Below are positions 1 to 9,468 of a DNA stretch of 43,710 nt, one piece after another. The stretch is from assembly GCA_027071075.1 (NCBI GenBank), contig JALSUU010000026.1:1-43710 (forward strand). Reading direction: 5' to 3'. The translations under genes were made by a program, and so were the position numbers. Below the pieces are notes generated by a model. That model was not told the origin of the DNA and made no database searches. It saw nothing but the letters and a program-made list of their open reading frames with translations. Numbering within the stretch: position 1 is the first letter of the stretch; every line of letters starts with the position of its first letter. Source of the stretch: Sulfurimonas sp. GTDB lineage: Bacteria; Campylobacterota; Campylobacteria; Campylobacterales; Sulfurimonadaceae.

Positions 1-61
1 AGCCATATATTTGATCTATTTTTCATAGTATTACCTTTGAATGTATTCATTGTTTTCATTT

Positions 62-745
62 TTACGGTCTTGTAAACTCTCTTACCAAAATAACCTTGAG
101 GGATGTAGTTATATCTCTTTGCTGTACTACTCCACTCTCCAAATCAACACTCCATGCTTTTGAGTTATCGGCAGCGACCAAAGTACTGGACCAGTACTCT
201 GTTGTATTGCTATCTACAATAGGAAGAGAATAAATATTGTAATAACTATGTCGACTTAGTACATCAGGTGTTCTGCCATACACATCATGATTAATAACAG
301 CAACCCGACACGCTGGATGTCTATAGAGTGAACGCAACTCTTTTAAAGTTGGAACATGCCAATCTGTGTATACTAAACCTTTCGTGTCTGCAGAATCAGT
401 AGTGTCATTTAACTCTTGAGCTTTATTTGAACTAGTTGCCCAATCGTACTCAACAGTAGTCTCAATGATGCAACTCTTTTTATCTTCACTCAAAACTGAA
501 CCAAGAGGACAAGCCATCCACATAAGATTTTTGCTCATATCTACATAAATATTTGCAGGAATGTAGAAATCTTTCCCTTTAATCCTCACAGTCGCTTTTG
601 TATCTGTTTGGTTCACTAGAAATTTTCCTGGACACTGTACTGGATTTTCTGGATTATATTCTACTCTTGCATCACTACTTATAACTGCAAAACTTTTTAC
701 TACAAACACAAAAAACAACATTGAACTTATTATAAATATTTTCAT
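62..745 (-). CDS. Secreted DUF1566 (Lcl C-terminal-like) domain protein
   Basis: 227-aa ORF with N-terminal signal peptide (MKIFIISSMLFFVFVVKSFA) and DUF1566-style motifs: KNLMWMAC, DWHVPTLKELRSLYRHP, EYWSSTLVA, SWSVDLESG-like. 10 bp downstream of the giant ORF, so probably an operon. Confidence 0.75.
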   Translation of the reverse strand: MKIFIISSMLFFVFVVKSFAVISSDARVEYNPENPVQCPGKFLVNQTDTKATVRIKGKDFYIPANIYVDMSKNLMWMACPLGSVLSEDKKSCIIETTVEYDWATSSNKAQELNDTTDSADTKGLVYTDWHVPTLKELRSLYRHPACRVAVINHDVYGRTPDVLSRHSYYNIYSLPIVDSNTTEYWSSTLVAADNSKAWSVDLESGVVQQRDITTSLKVILVREFTRP

Positions 746-755
746 CTTTTTTCCT

Positions 756-3700
756 TTAATTTAGTACTACAAATATTTCTGAACTAAATAAAGTTCGTAT
801 AATATAACTAAAATCTTCATCTTTAGCACCATCATTTTTTCTTACATAAGGATTCACTTGTCCCGCTATTTTTGGATAGATAACATACATTAGTTCACCA
901 TTAAAATAAGGTGCAATTTGCCCAAGAGGAATGTTTCCATTACTTGAATTATTATAAGACGCATTGTAAACATAATTTGTTTGTACGACTCCTACACTTC
1001 CTGTATCTAAGTTAATTGTCGCTAGAGCTTTATTTAGTAAAGTTTGTCTTTGTGCATACGCATATACCAAATCTACTGGTGTATCTTGCAGTGGAAAATT
1101 TATATATCCTGAATTATTGTTACCTAAAGCTTCTAAGTAATCATAATGCTGGATATTAGGGAGTGCATACCAAGCATTCATCTGCCAAGTATTGACATTC
1201 GCATACTCGTTTGTACTATCATACACTCGTCTTTTATTATAACTATCTACTTTCAAAGCCAAGTAAGGTTTTGTAAAATCTAGATTTGGAAAATAGACTT
1301 CATTCACCATTTTTGCACTTTTTGAATAGTCAATAATACTCTGCAGTTCTGTTACTGTTGGTATATTGACATCCTGAGAACCACAATACCCTTGCATTGA
1401 CATGATTTTGTTATTAAGAAGGCGTGTCTTTTTATCTGCAGAATGTTCTCCAAAACTTGCATAAAGAAGATTGTACCCATATTGCGAACTATAACTACTA
1501 CCATCCCAACCAGTTGGATGGTATGCATCGGTTGGAAGATGCTGTTTTATGCGACTTCTTGATGTCCACATAAGACCAGTTAAATCATCTCTAACACATG
1601 CCCAATCTGTTGCATCATCAGCTAAAGCTATCCCATTTAGGTCGAGTTTTGTAAACCTGGATGGTGTTTCATTGAGTGGTGCAAGTTTTACAGACTTAGC
1701 ACTAGCATAGACATTTGCATTAAGAGTATCTCTGCTTTTATCAATATAAGCATCGCCATCCACATTAAGTAGTTTTATTCTGTATTGACGATCAATTTGA
1801 CGATTTGTCTTTGCTTCATTTAAAAACAGCATCTTAGTATCGTTCCATGCATAATAAATTCCTCCACTTTGTCTTTCTCTTTGTAGTACAGTAGAGGAAA
1901 CAGTGGTATTGTTTACATCTTGGGCATCCGTTGGCAACTTAATATTTTCAACTCTATAAGATACAGTATACTGATTTGTATTGTTTGGAGATGGTTTTGG
2001 ATATATATGTACTAGAAATCTTGGGTACTCACTATCTATAGTCTTACTACTCTCTAGCCAAATTGTTGGTTTTACATCAATAGCAAAGTCCGTCTCAGCT
2101 TTTAAATGTTTAGGAGCATAAGTCGAGTTATCAGTAACTCGAATGCTTAAGTTGTAATTGTTTTGTATATTTCCTTCTGCTTTCGGATTTAAACTAATGT
2201 ATCCTTGATTATTAATAGAAAAGTGACCTGCATCATTTCCCGCAATTATCTCATATTTGTAGGTATCTCCAACATCTGGATCTTGTACAACAACCTGAGC
2301 CAACTTAGAATAATCTACAGCTTTAGAATTTCCTCTAATGGTAGCAAAGGTGGAGCTTAATGCATTTGTAGTACTACTGTTAAACTCTTGTGAATCAATC
2401 TCTTTATGTGTTGTTAAAACCTCTATAGAATGTTGTGAATTAACGCCTGTCACTTTAAGATGAAAGCTTGTATCAAAACTCATAAAAGTATCATCACTTA
2501 CATTTACCTTTACAAGATGTATTCCTATGTCATTACGACTTAGAGCCCCTATAATTACTCCATGCTTGTCCATACGCATATGTTGTGGTAATCCAATAGC
2601 TCTAAATTTAAGTTTTGATTTCGCTGTATCAATATCACTAATATACTGTGAAATATCAAGTGTATAACAAGCATTTGTTGTATTACACTCTTTAGAGTTA
2701 TCTTGTAACAACTCTTTATCGGGGATAGTTCCAGTTGGTGCATGATTTGTAATATTTTGTGTAGCATATATTTTTGCTGATTGTTTACTTACACTATCAT
2801 TTGCTATCATTTCACTTATTGGCTGCCATATCTCTTTGTTGATTATAGCTATAAAATTATCTCTGAGATATGTTAAGTCACTTCCAGCTCCAACATCAAA
2901 AGTATACTTCTTCCCTAAGATAACAGTATCTGCTGCTATTCCTATGATAGAGTTCAAGCCAAATCCACCATAGACTTTAAAACTTACTAACTGAAAGAAC
3001 TGATCAACTACATTAGTTGCATACTTCAAAGCATCTTGTAAACCATTAGAAATAGCTTTATAAGACGTAGCCAAATCATTTGCTGCTGCTAAATTTTGCT
3101 TTGCAAGATCCACATTCGCTGCTGCTGCAATAACTTCAGGGTAGGAGTCTACAGGATATACTGTCACTGTCTGTCTCGTTGTCCATAAAACTCCCTCTGC
3201 TACAGAGAGTGCACCCAAATAAACTCCTCGTCCTGCTTTCCAAGGGGCATAAGCCGCCCATCTTTCTGGTGGTGTTGTACAGACCTCTCCAAGCAAAGTA
3301 TCATAACAATTACTCCAGTGACTTGAATACTTATAGTACCAATCGTAGTCATAAGATTTCAAATTATTTTTTGCAGCTTTTACCTTTGCTTCTGCATCAC
3401 GAATTGGTTTTTCTGCCTTGTCTTTGTTCTTCTGTGCTTGTGCTTTTATAGTATTATAATCCGCTTTTGCACGGTCGAGATCTTTTTGTGCCTTATTTAT
3501 AGCCTTTTGAATATCAGTAATTCCTGAATTTATATCGCTAAACATATTGCCTATCTGCTCTCTCATTTTCGCTGCACCTGTATTTGCCGATGCAGAGAGT
3601 TGTTTTGTATCAAAATCCATCTCATAGTCCATACCAGGATCCCATGGTTGTACACTAGAATAGAGTTTGCTATTAACATCCATACCTGCAAACTTCATTA

Positions 3701-6700
3701 AAAAGTCTGATTTTTGTGTCCACGGTGTGATAGTGTATGTTAAGTTTGTATCAGCAGTAAGTATCTTTGCTTTTCCTATGAGTTTAATTTCAATGTCATT
3801 ATATGCTTTTGCAAGACCGACTGCATTTCCCTCAATGAGATTTATAACATTTCTTCCAAAAGTCCCATTTTCATCTACAGAGATATCTGCTCCGCCTACG
3901 ATATCTTTTATGCCTGGAACAGTTACATTTATAGTGAAGTTTGGCATTGTAAAAAGCGAGCCATCTCCAAGAGTAAAATCAGTTGTACTCGCATCAACAT
4001 ATATTCCTGTACCCTTAGAGACTGTAAACTTTCTCACCTCAGCTAAAGATTTTTTAATATCAAAAAGTTGTAAACCAGCGGAGAAATCTACCCCAGATAT
4101 ACCAAGACCACTTGTAACATCAGGGAAAATCTCAAAACTTACTCCTATAGGGTGTCCTAGTTTTTTCTCTTCAGATTCTATCGTCTCACCCTTTGGCAGT
4201 ATTCCAACTAATTTTAATGCATAAGCAGTATTGCCAAAACTATTATGATCAATTTTCGCTCCAGATGTTTCTAGCATATAGGCATAGAGTGTTGCTAAAA
4301 AGTTTAAAGGCAGTTCTCCAATTTTTCCTGGTCCGTCATGAATAGTAAAACCAACAGTTGGAGGAGAAAGAAGAGTGGCAACTGCTGCACCAGATGCACC
4401 TCCTAACAATAATTGATTTGATTGAAAAGTTATAAACTTTCCTAAAAGTTTTGTTTGTGCGAGATATTTTATTGTCAATGCAGCATCAATGGGTGGAACT
4501 TCCACATGCATACCATACCCTTTTGGTCCAAAAGTCAACCAGTTTGCTCCAAAAAGCGGAAAATCTTTATTGTTTAAAATATTAATAGAGACTCTTTTTT
4601 CTTTACTCTGTATAGATGCTGTTTTCAAGGAGACATCTAAGTTTGAGTTTACAGACTTATTAAAAATAGGCATCTCTACATCTGCATCACTTAAAGAGAC
4701 TGTAAAACTACTCTTATCTCTAGAAACATTTAAAACAGGTTGCACATTCAAAGGCTTATTTAAACCCAATACATTAAATCTTATAAACTTACCAAATTGC
4801 AAATTAAATGCATTGACACTTGCGTGAAATTTAAAGGATGGTAGCACAGCCTTGCGTGTAATATCTGTTACACTATTATTGAGAGGTATGTTAACTCTAG
4901 CTGTAGCATCATAAGCATTTGTTCCCGATTTTCCCCACTGCTCATCAGTAGAGACAAGAAATTTGAGTGTTGATCGCATCTCTGGAATATTATTCATATC
5001 TATTTTATTATGTAAAGAGAGTCCTTTGCTTACTTTTAACTTAAAATTATCACCATAAATACCTTTTAAGAGAGTTTGTACCTCATTTGGCATCTGCATT
5101 GCATCTAATGAGAGAGTATTTGAAGCATAAACAAATATTTTTTCCTTTGTAAAACCTAAATCATAAATATCTAATTTTCTTGTTGTAGATTGTTTATCTA
5201 CAGCTGATGGATCTTTAATCCATGCATCATCTGCGATGCACATCATCTTATCTAAAGGAGCAGATATGGTAGCGACAAAAGCAAAATCATTTGTCCCATT
5301 TATATCAAAAGCTATTGCTGTTGTTTCTTCTCCTAAGAGCTGTGTTGTAAACTTTACACCCATAACACCATTAGCATCTTTTACTATAGAAGTATTTTTG
5401 ACTGTTGTTAATTTACTTTTGAGTTTATTTATCAGTGCAGTTGCTTTTTTTGGCATTGTAATTGTAAAAATGGCAGGCTGAAAACTAATTGTGTAGTTTG
5501 GATTAGAAAGAGTTCCTTGTGTTATCGTATAAGTACCTATTTTTTCACCTGCATCACGACTTAATACACCCTGAAAACCTTCTGATGCAATAGAAGTTGT
5601 ATAAGTTAAAATAGGATCAGTGGCCCCATACATCTTACTTTGACCTTTATTTGCAGTAATTGTAATAGGTTTGGGCGTAATTTGAAAATTATCTTTTACA
5701 AAGTTAATTTCATAGTTAGGATTAGAAAGAGTTCCTTGTGTTATCGCATAAGAACCAACATTTTCACCTGCTTCTCGACTCAATACTCCACTCAAAGCTT
5801 CATCAGGAAGAAGATTTGGCGAAATACTATAAGTAAGTTGTGGTTCTATTTCACCATACACTTTGGCTGCCCCAATATCTGCTGTTACTGTTATTGGTTT
5901 TGGAAGAATAGAAAAATTTGCATCTTTAAAAGAAATTATATAATTTGAATTGGCGAGCGTGCCTTGTGTAATCATATAGGAACCAACATCTTCACCTACT
6001 TTTCGATGCATTGATCCACTTAATGTATCATCATAAAATAGTGCAGGAGAAATACTATAAGTCAGGTTACTATCTTGAGTACCATATATCTTACTCTGCT
6101 GAGTATCTGCCTTTACAGTAATTGGCTTCGCTTTAATATCTACTGTAAATGTTGCACTACTTTTTGTGCCGTTAGCTACTATCTTATACCTCGTTTTTGT
6201 AGAAATGACCGCCGCTTCTCCCTCTAATTGACACATGGCATTTGCATTTAAAGAGAGTAAAAATCCTTTAGGAAGAGAGGGTGTACTTGTACAATTTGTT
6301 ATACCTGTTCCCAAATTAGAAAAAACAAGAGTCTGAAGTTTATCTCCATATTCATAACTTTGTATTCCATAATCAACATCACTATACTCCTCATGTATAG
6401 TAATACTTTTTGTACTTTGCACACCACTTCCATCTTTCGCACTTGCTTTAACAACCACTACACCAGAAGAGAGCGCATGTAATACTCCTGAATTACTAAT
6501 AGTTGCAAGTGATATATCATTCAGCGACCATGAAACATTTCTCTCTGTTGCTATCGCAGGTTCTGCTGTCGCTCTTAAAGTAATTGATGTACCAATAAGA
6601 ACTTCATTCACACCATTTATACTAATACCTGTCACTAAAAGGGATTTTTGTTTTTGCTCATTTTGAACAATTTTGTTTGTAATAGCTTCACTTGATACAA

Positions 6701-7502
6701 TATTTTCAGCAACCTTAGAGTTACTGCTTGTTGTGAGTGCTGTAAAAGCTTTGGAGATATTATTTTCTGGTTCATCAAGTTTGCCATCACCTAAATCAAG
6801 TGTCAATTTCTTAATAACACTTTGAGCATCACTAGCGGAGGTACTTTTTGCCATTTGAGAGATAGCTGCTAAAATTAAACCAACTTTTCCTTCTTGTGTA
6901 TCATCTGCTGCTTTATCATTTAAGTCTATAGGTTTAATAGCTACAAGATTTGTAGTCTCAAGACCAAAACTTTTTGCTACATCTTTATTGTAGTTATCTA
7001 TATTACTTGTATCATTATTTTCAACTGCTAACCTGTAAGCAATCTCAGAAAGTGGGGTGGCGACCATAATTAACGGACCTGAAGTATAATTCATAGATGC
7101 GTGAATCGTTGGTGAAGGAGAAATGGTATTTCCTGTTGCTTCATCTACATAAGAGCCACCACTACAAGTTAATGTCACTATGCCTTTTGGAATAACAACA
7201 GTATCAAAATTTACAAAGCCATTTGCATCTGTTACCCTTGTCACAATATTTGGTTTCTCTGGGCTAGACAAAATACACTCAGCACCAACAGTTTTAGCTG
7301 AGTATGCGCCAAAAGTACCTTGTACATAAGTTACTGTACTCGTTTGTGTAGATGTTCCTTCTCTCCCTATTACTGCTGTTGTACTTTTTTCATTGGAATT
7401 AGTACAAGCATTTATAAATATTGTCAGAAAAAGTAGAGTTATTATCCTTAAAAAATCCATCATTAAACTTCTCATGTTATCTCCATTTATCATTCTATTC
7501 AC
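756..7502 (-). CDS. Giant multidomain surface lipoprotein (Ig-like/BIG2, MBG repeats, coiled coil, cadherin-like domains, C-terminal DUF1566-like domain)
   Basis: 2248-aa ORF. Lipobox FINAC after the signal peptide; MBG repeats (KPITVTAD...KVYG...YAITQGTLSNPNYEI); BIG2-like VSWSLNDISLATISNSGVLHALSSG; cadherin/dystroglycan-like repeats; C-terminal LTGLMW...VNIPTVTELQSIIDYS. Likely true start at 7475 (ATGAGAAGTTTAATG, preceded by GGAG). Confidence 0.85.
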   Translation of the reverse strand: MNRMINGDNMRSLMMDFLRIITLLFLTIFINACTNSNEKSTTAVIGREGTSTQTSTVTYVQGTFGAYSAKTVGAECILSSPEKPNIVTRVTDANGFVNFDTVVIPKGIVTLTCSGGSYVDEATGNTISPSPTIHASMNYTSGPLIMVATPLSEIAYRLAVENNDTSNIDNYNKDVAKSFGLETTNLVAIKPIDLNDKAADDTQEGKVGLILAAISQMAKSTSASDAQSVIKKLTLDLGDGKLDEPENNISKAFTALTTSSNSKVAENIVSSEAITNKIVQNEQKQKSLLVTGISINGVNEVLIGTSITLRATAEPAIATERNVSWSLNDISLATISNSGVLHALSSGVVVVKASAKDGSGVQSTKSITIHEEYSDVDYGIQSYEYGDKLQTLVFSNLGTGITNCTSTPSLPKGFLLSLNANAMCQLEGEAAVISTKTRYKIVANGTKSSATFTVDIKAKPITVKADTQQSKIYGTQDSNLTYSISPALFYDDTLSGSMHRKVGEDVGSYMITQGTLANSNYIISFKDANFSILPKPITVTADIGAAKVYGEIEPQLTYSISPNLLPDEALSGVLSREAGENVGSYAITQGTLSNPNYEINFVKDNFQITPKPITITANKGQSKMYGATDPILTYTTSIASEGFQGVLSRDAGEKIGTYTITQGTLSNPNYTISFQPAIFTITMPKKATALINKLKSKLTTVKNTSIVKDANGVMGVKFTTQLLGEETTAIAFDINGTNDFAFVATISAPLDKMMCIADDAWIKDPSAVDKQSTTRKLDIYDLGFTKEKIFVYASNTLSLDAMQMPNEVQTLLKGIYGDNFKLKVSKGLSLHNKIDMNNIPEMRSTLKFLVSTDEQWGKSGTNAYDATARVNIPLNNSVTDITRKAVLPSFKFHASVNAFNLQFGKFIRFNVLGLNKPLNVQPVLNVSRDKSSFTVSLSDADVEMPIFNKSVNSNLDVSLKTASIQSKEKRVSINILNNKDFPLFGANWLTFGPKGYGMHVEVPPIDAALTIKYLAQTKLLGKFITFQSNQLLLGGASGAAVATLLSPPTVGFTIHDGPGKIGELPLNFLATLYAYMLETSGAKIDHNSFGNTAYALKLVGILPKGETIESEEKKLGHPIGVSFEIFPDVTSGLGISGVDFSAGLQLFDIKKSLAEVRKFTVSKGTGIYVDASTTDFTLGDGSLFTMPNFTINVTVPGIKDIVGGADISVDENGTFGRNVINLIEGNAVGLAKAYNDIEIKLIGKAKILTADTNLTYTITPWTQKSDFLMKFAGMDVNSKLYSSVQPWDPGMDYEMDFDTKQLSASANTGAAKMREQIGNMFSDINSGITDIQKAINKAQKDLDRAKADYNTIKAQAQKNKDKAEKPIRDAEAKVKAAKNNLKSYDYDWYYKYSSHWSNCYDTLLGEVCTTPPERWAAYAPWKAGRGVYLGALSVAEGVLWTTRQTVTVYPVDSYPEVIAAAANVDLAKQNLAAANDLATSYKAISNGLQDALKYATNVVDQFFQLVSFKVYGGFGLNSIIGIAADTVILGKKYTFDVGAGSDLTYLRDNFIAIINKEIWQPISEMIANDSVSKQSAKIYATQNITNHAPTGTIPDKELLQDNSKECNTTNACYTLDISQYISDIDTAKSKLKFRAIGLPQHMRMDKHGVIIGALSRNDIGIHLVKVNVSDDTFMSFDTSFHLKVTGVNSQHSIEVLTTHKEIDSQEFNSSTTNALSSTFATIRGNSKAVDYSKLAQVVVQDPDVGDTYKYEIIAGNDAGHFSINNQGYISLNPKAEGNIQNNYNLSIRVTDNSTYAPKHLKAETDFAIDVKPTIWLESSKTIDSEYPRFLVHIYPKPSPNNTNQYTVSYRVENIKLPTDAQDVNNTTVSSTVLQRERQSGGIYYAWNDTKMLFLNEAKTNRQIDRQYRIKLLNVDGDAYIDKSRDTLNANVYASAKSVKLAPLNETPSRFTKLDLNGIALADDATDWACVRDDLTGLMWTSRSRIKQHLPTDAYHPTGWDGSSYSSQYGYNLLYASFGEHSADKKTRLLNNKIMSMQGYCGSQDVNIPTVTELQSIIDYSKSAKMVNEVYFPNLDFTKPYLALKVDSYNKRRVYDSTNEYANVNTWQMNAWYALPNIQHYDYLEALGNNNSGYINFPLQDTPVDLVYAYAQRQTLLNKALATINLDTGSVGVVQTNYVYNASYNNSSNGNIPLGQIAPYFNGELMYVIYPKIAGQVNPYVRKNDGAKDEDFSYIIRTLFSSEIFVVLN
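5450..6135 (-). repeat. Three tandem MBG-type repeats inside the giant lipoprotein gene
   Basis: Protein unit KPITV(K/T)A...YG...LTY(S/T)...GSYAITQGTLSNPNY repeated three times. At DNA level ccttgtgt(t/a)atc recurs near 5515, 5734 and 5962 (spacings about 219 and 228 bp). Confidence 0.8.
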
Positions 7503-7542
7503 TAAAGATAGAACTTCGCTTGGAGCAATTCTAACACTTCGG

Positions 7543-7570
7543 TATTAGATTGATATTAGATTTTATTAGA
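7543..7570 (+). promoter_or_regulatory. Three phased direct repeats TATTAGA (candidate response-regulator binding site)
   Basis: TATTAGA at 7543-7549, 7554-7560 and 7564-7570 (11- and 10-bp periods) between the giant lipoprotein and the histidine kinase genes. Confidence 0.6.
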
Positions 7571-7578
7571 ATTTTTTT

Positions 7579-9468
7579 ATGTTACAATTTCTTTTTTATA
7601 AAGGAGAATTTTTGCTCAAATATTTATTTTTTTTACTCTACTGTACACTTACTCTTCATGCCCAAAATACTGATGTATTAGAACAATCTTACTTTTTAGA
7701 CGCAAAACATAGCGTGAAAGTTAGTGACATCTACTCAAAAAAAGTCGCTCTCATCCCCATGACAAAAAAGAACACTACACTTGGGTTTAAAAAAGAGACT
7801 GTGTGGATTTATGTAAAGGTACGAAACAAAACAAAGCAACAACTCTCAAATGTCATTCAATTTACCTATCCTCTTCATGATTTTATAGATGTTTACATGT
7901 ATGATGACAGTAAAATTACAGAGCGTTACCGCACAGGAGACTTGACAAAATTTCAAACACGCAAGATAAAAACAAATGATTTTATCATTCCCTACAAGAT
8001 AGCACCTAAGGAGACAAAAACAATCATTTTTAAAATAAACTCACAAAGTGCCTTAAATATTGAAATGAATTTTTTATCGCAAAATGAGTACCTCTCTAAA
8101 CTCAACAATAAAAATATTCTCTATGGTATTTACTATGGTGCTGTTCTCATTATGCTTCTTTATAATTTTATACTCTTTTTTATCATCAAAGAGAGAGTTT
8201 ACCTTTACTATGTGGCTTTTCACTTTGCCAATCTTTTTACACAACTTGGTTTAAATGGGCTTGCTTTTGAATATTTTTATCCTGCATACCCTCTTTTAAA
8301 TACTATTTTTATTCCTGTAACATTTGCCTTATCAAACTACTATATTATTAAGTTTGCCTTGAATTTTCTCGAGTTTCAAAAGCTTAAAACAAAATTCTCA
8401 AGATATTTTCAACTTCTTTCATTTCTCTCTATCGTAGCTTTACTCTTCGCTTTTATATTGCCTTATGCGACTATTATTGTTCTGATAGTATTCCTCTCAA
8501 TGATTACTGTTCTTTCACTCTTTATCACTGGAGTTTATATTCTTAAACGCTACAAAACAGAAGCATCAAAATTTTTCGTTATAGCTTGGAGTTTTATGCT
8601 CTTAGGAATTTTTGTAGAAGAAGCTCATAATCTCGGCTTTCTTGCATCTAGTTTTATAACCTCTTATGCTTCACAAATTGGTGCATTTATAGAGTTAACA
8701 CTACTCTCTATAGCTTTAGCATATAGATACAATACCCTTTTTATCTCCCTCACAAAAACAAAAGCTGATTTAGTTATTCTCAATAAATCTTTAGAGGAGA
8801 AGGTACAAGAGAGAACACAAAGCCTAGATGAAAAGAACAAGCACCTACACCTCGAAGTGACAAATAAAAACATACTATTGAGAGAGCTTTACCATAGAGT
8901 AAAAAATAATTTACAAATTATTTCTAGTCTTCTTTCCTTACAATCTAAAAGAATCAAAGACAAAGAGGCAAAAATACTCTTTTTAGAGAGTATTTCGCGT
9001 ATTAAATCAATTGCCATGATACATGAAAAACTCTATGCTTCAGATAATCTACAAGTTATCTCAATGCAAAATTACACACAAGATTTGATTAGTGAGTTGC
9101 AACAGAGTTTTAGTGATAGAGATATCCAATTTAAAATCATGTGTGATACAATTCATCTAAATTTAGAAGTAGGTGTTCCTATAGGTCTCATCATTAACGA
9201 ACTTGTTACAAATTCTCTAAAATATGCTTTTAATGATACACAAGAGAATAAAATCATTAGTATCAAAATGATTCGTAATAGTGATAAATCTTTTACCCTC
9301 ACAATTTCAGATAATGGAAGGGGAGCAAATATTTCAACTATTAAAGATGGTTTTGGTTTTAAACTTTTAGAGTTTCTTGCTTCTTATCAACTCAAAGGAA
9401 AGATTGAAACGAATGGGGGAAGTGGAATAACACATAAAATTACATTTTCAGAGGAATTTTTAATATGA
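7579..9468 (+). CDS. 7TMR-DISM sensor histidine kinase (HisKA_2 / HATPase_c)
   Basis: 629 aa; periplasmic DISMED2-like region, seven-TM block, then ELYHRVKNNLQIISSLLSLQS (HisKA_2) and NELVTNSLKYAF/SDNGRGAN (HATPase). Likely true start TTG 7612. Confidence 0.88.
   Translation: MLQFLFYKGEFLLKYLFFLLYCTLTLHAQNTDVLEQSYFLDAKHSVKVSDIYSKKVALIPMTKKNTTLGFKKETVWIYVKVRNKTKQQLSNVIQFTYPLHDFIDVYMYDDSKITERYRTGDLTKFQTRKIKTNDFIIPYKIAPKETKTIIFKINSQSALNIEMNFLSQNEYLSKLNNKNILYGIYYGAVLIMLLYNFILFFIIKERVYLYYVAFHFANLFTQLGLNGLAFEYFYPAYPLLNTIFIPVTFALSNYYIIKFALNFLEFQKLKTKFSRYFQLLSFLSIVALLFAFILPYATIIVLIVFLSMITVLSLFITGVYILKRYKTEASKFFVIAWSFMLLGIFVEEAHNLGFLASSFITSYASQIGAFIELTLLSIALAYRYNTLFISLTKTKADLVILNKSLEEKVQERTQSLDEKNKHLHLEVTNKNILLRELYHRVKNNLQIISSLLSLQSKRIKDKEAKILFLESISRIKSIAMIHEKLYASDNLQVISMQNYTQDLISELQQSFSDRDIQFKIMCDTIHLNLEVGVPIGLIINELVTNSLKYAFNDTQENKIISIKMIRNSDKSFTLTISDNGRGANISTIKDGFGFKLLEFLASYQLKGKIETNGGSGITHKITFSEEFLI
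7583..7588 (+). promoter_or_regulatory. Candidate -10 element (TACAAT) for the histidine kinase operon
   Basis: TACAAT at 7583-7588, followed by AAGGAG (7601-7606) and a TTG start at 7612. The TATTAGA repeats lie immediately upstream. Confidence 0.4.

Noticed and set aside
2555-5948. Antisense or alternative-frame ORFs within the giant lipoprotein gene (2555-2767, 3179-3451, 3667-4224, 4489-4827, 5236-5481, 5640-5948)
   Set aside because: Overlap a clearly coding frame with recognisable domains; compositions look like frame shadows.
62-7502. Possible diversity-generating retroelement, because DUF1566-like C-lectin-type domains can be DGR targets
   Set aside because: No reverse transcriptase ORF and no obvious template repeat matching the 3' ends of either DUF1566 gene within the window.
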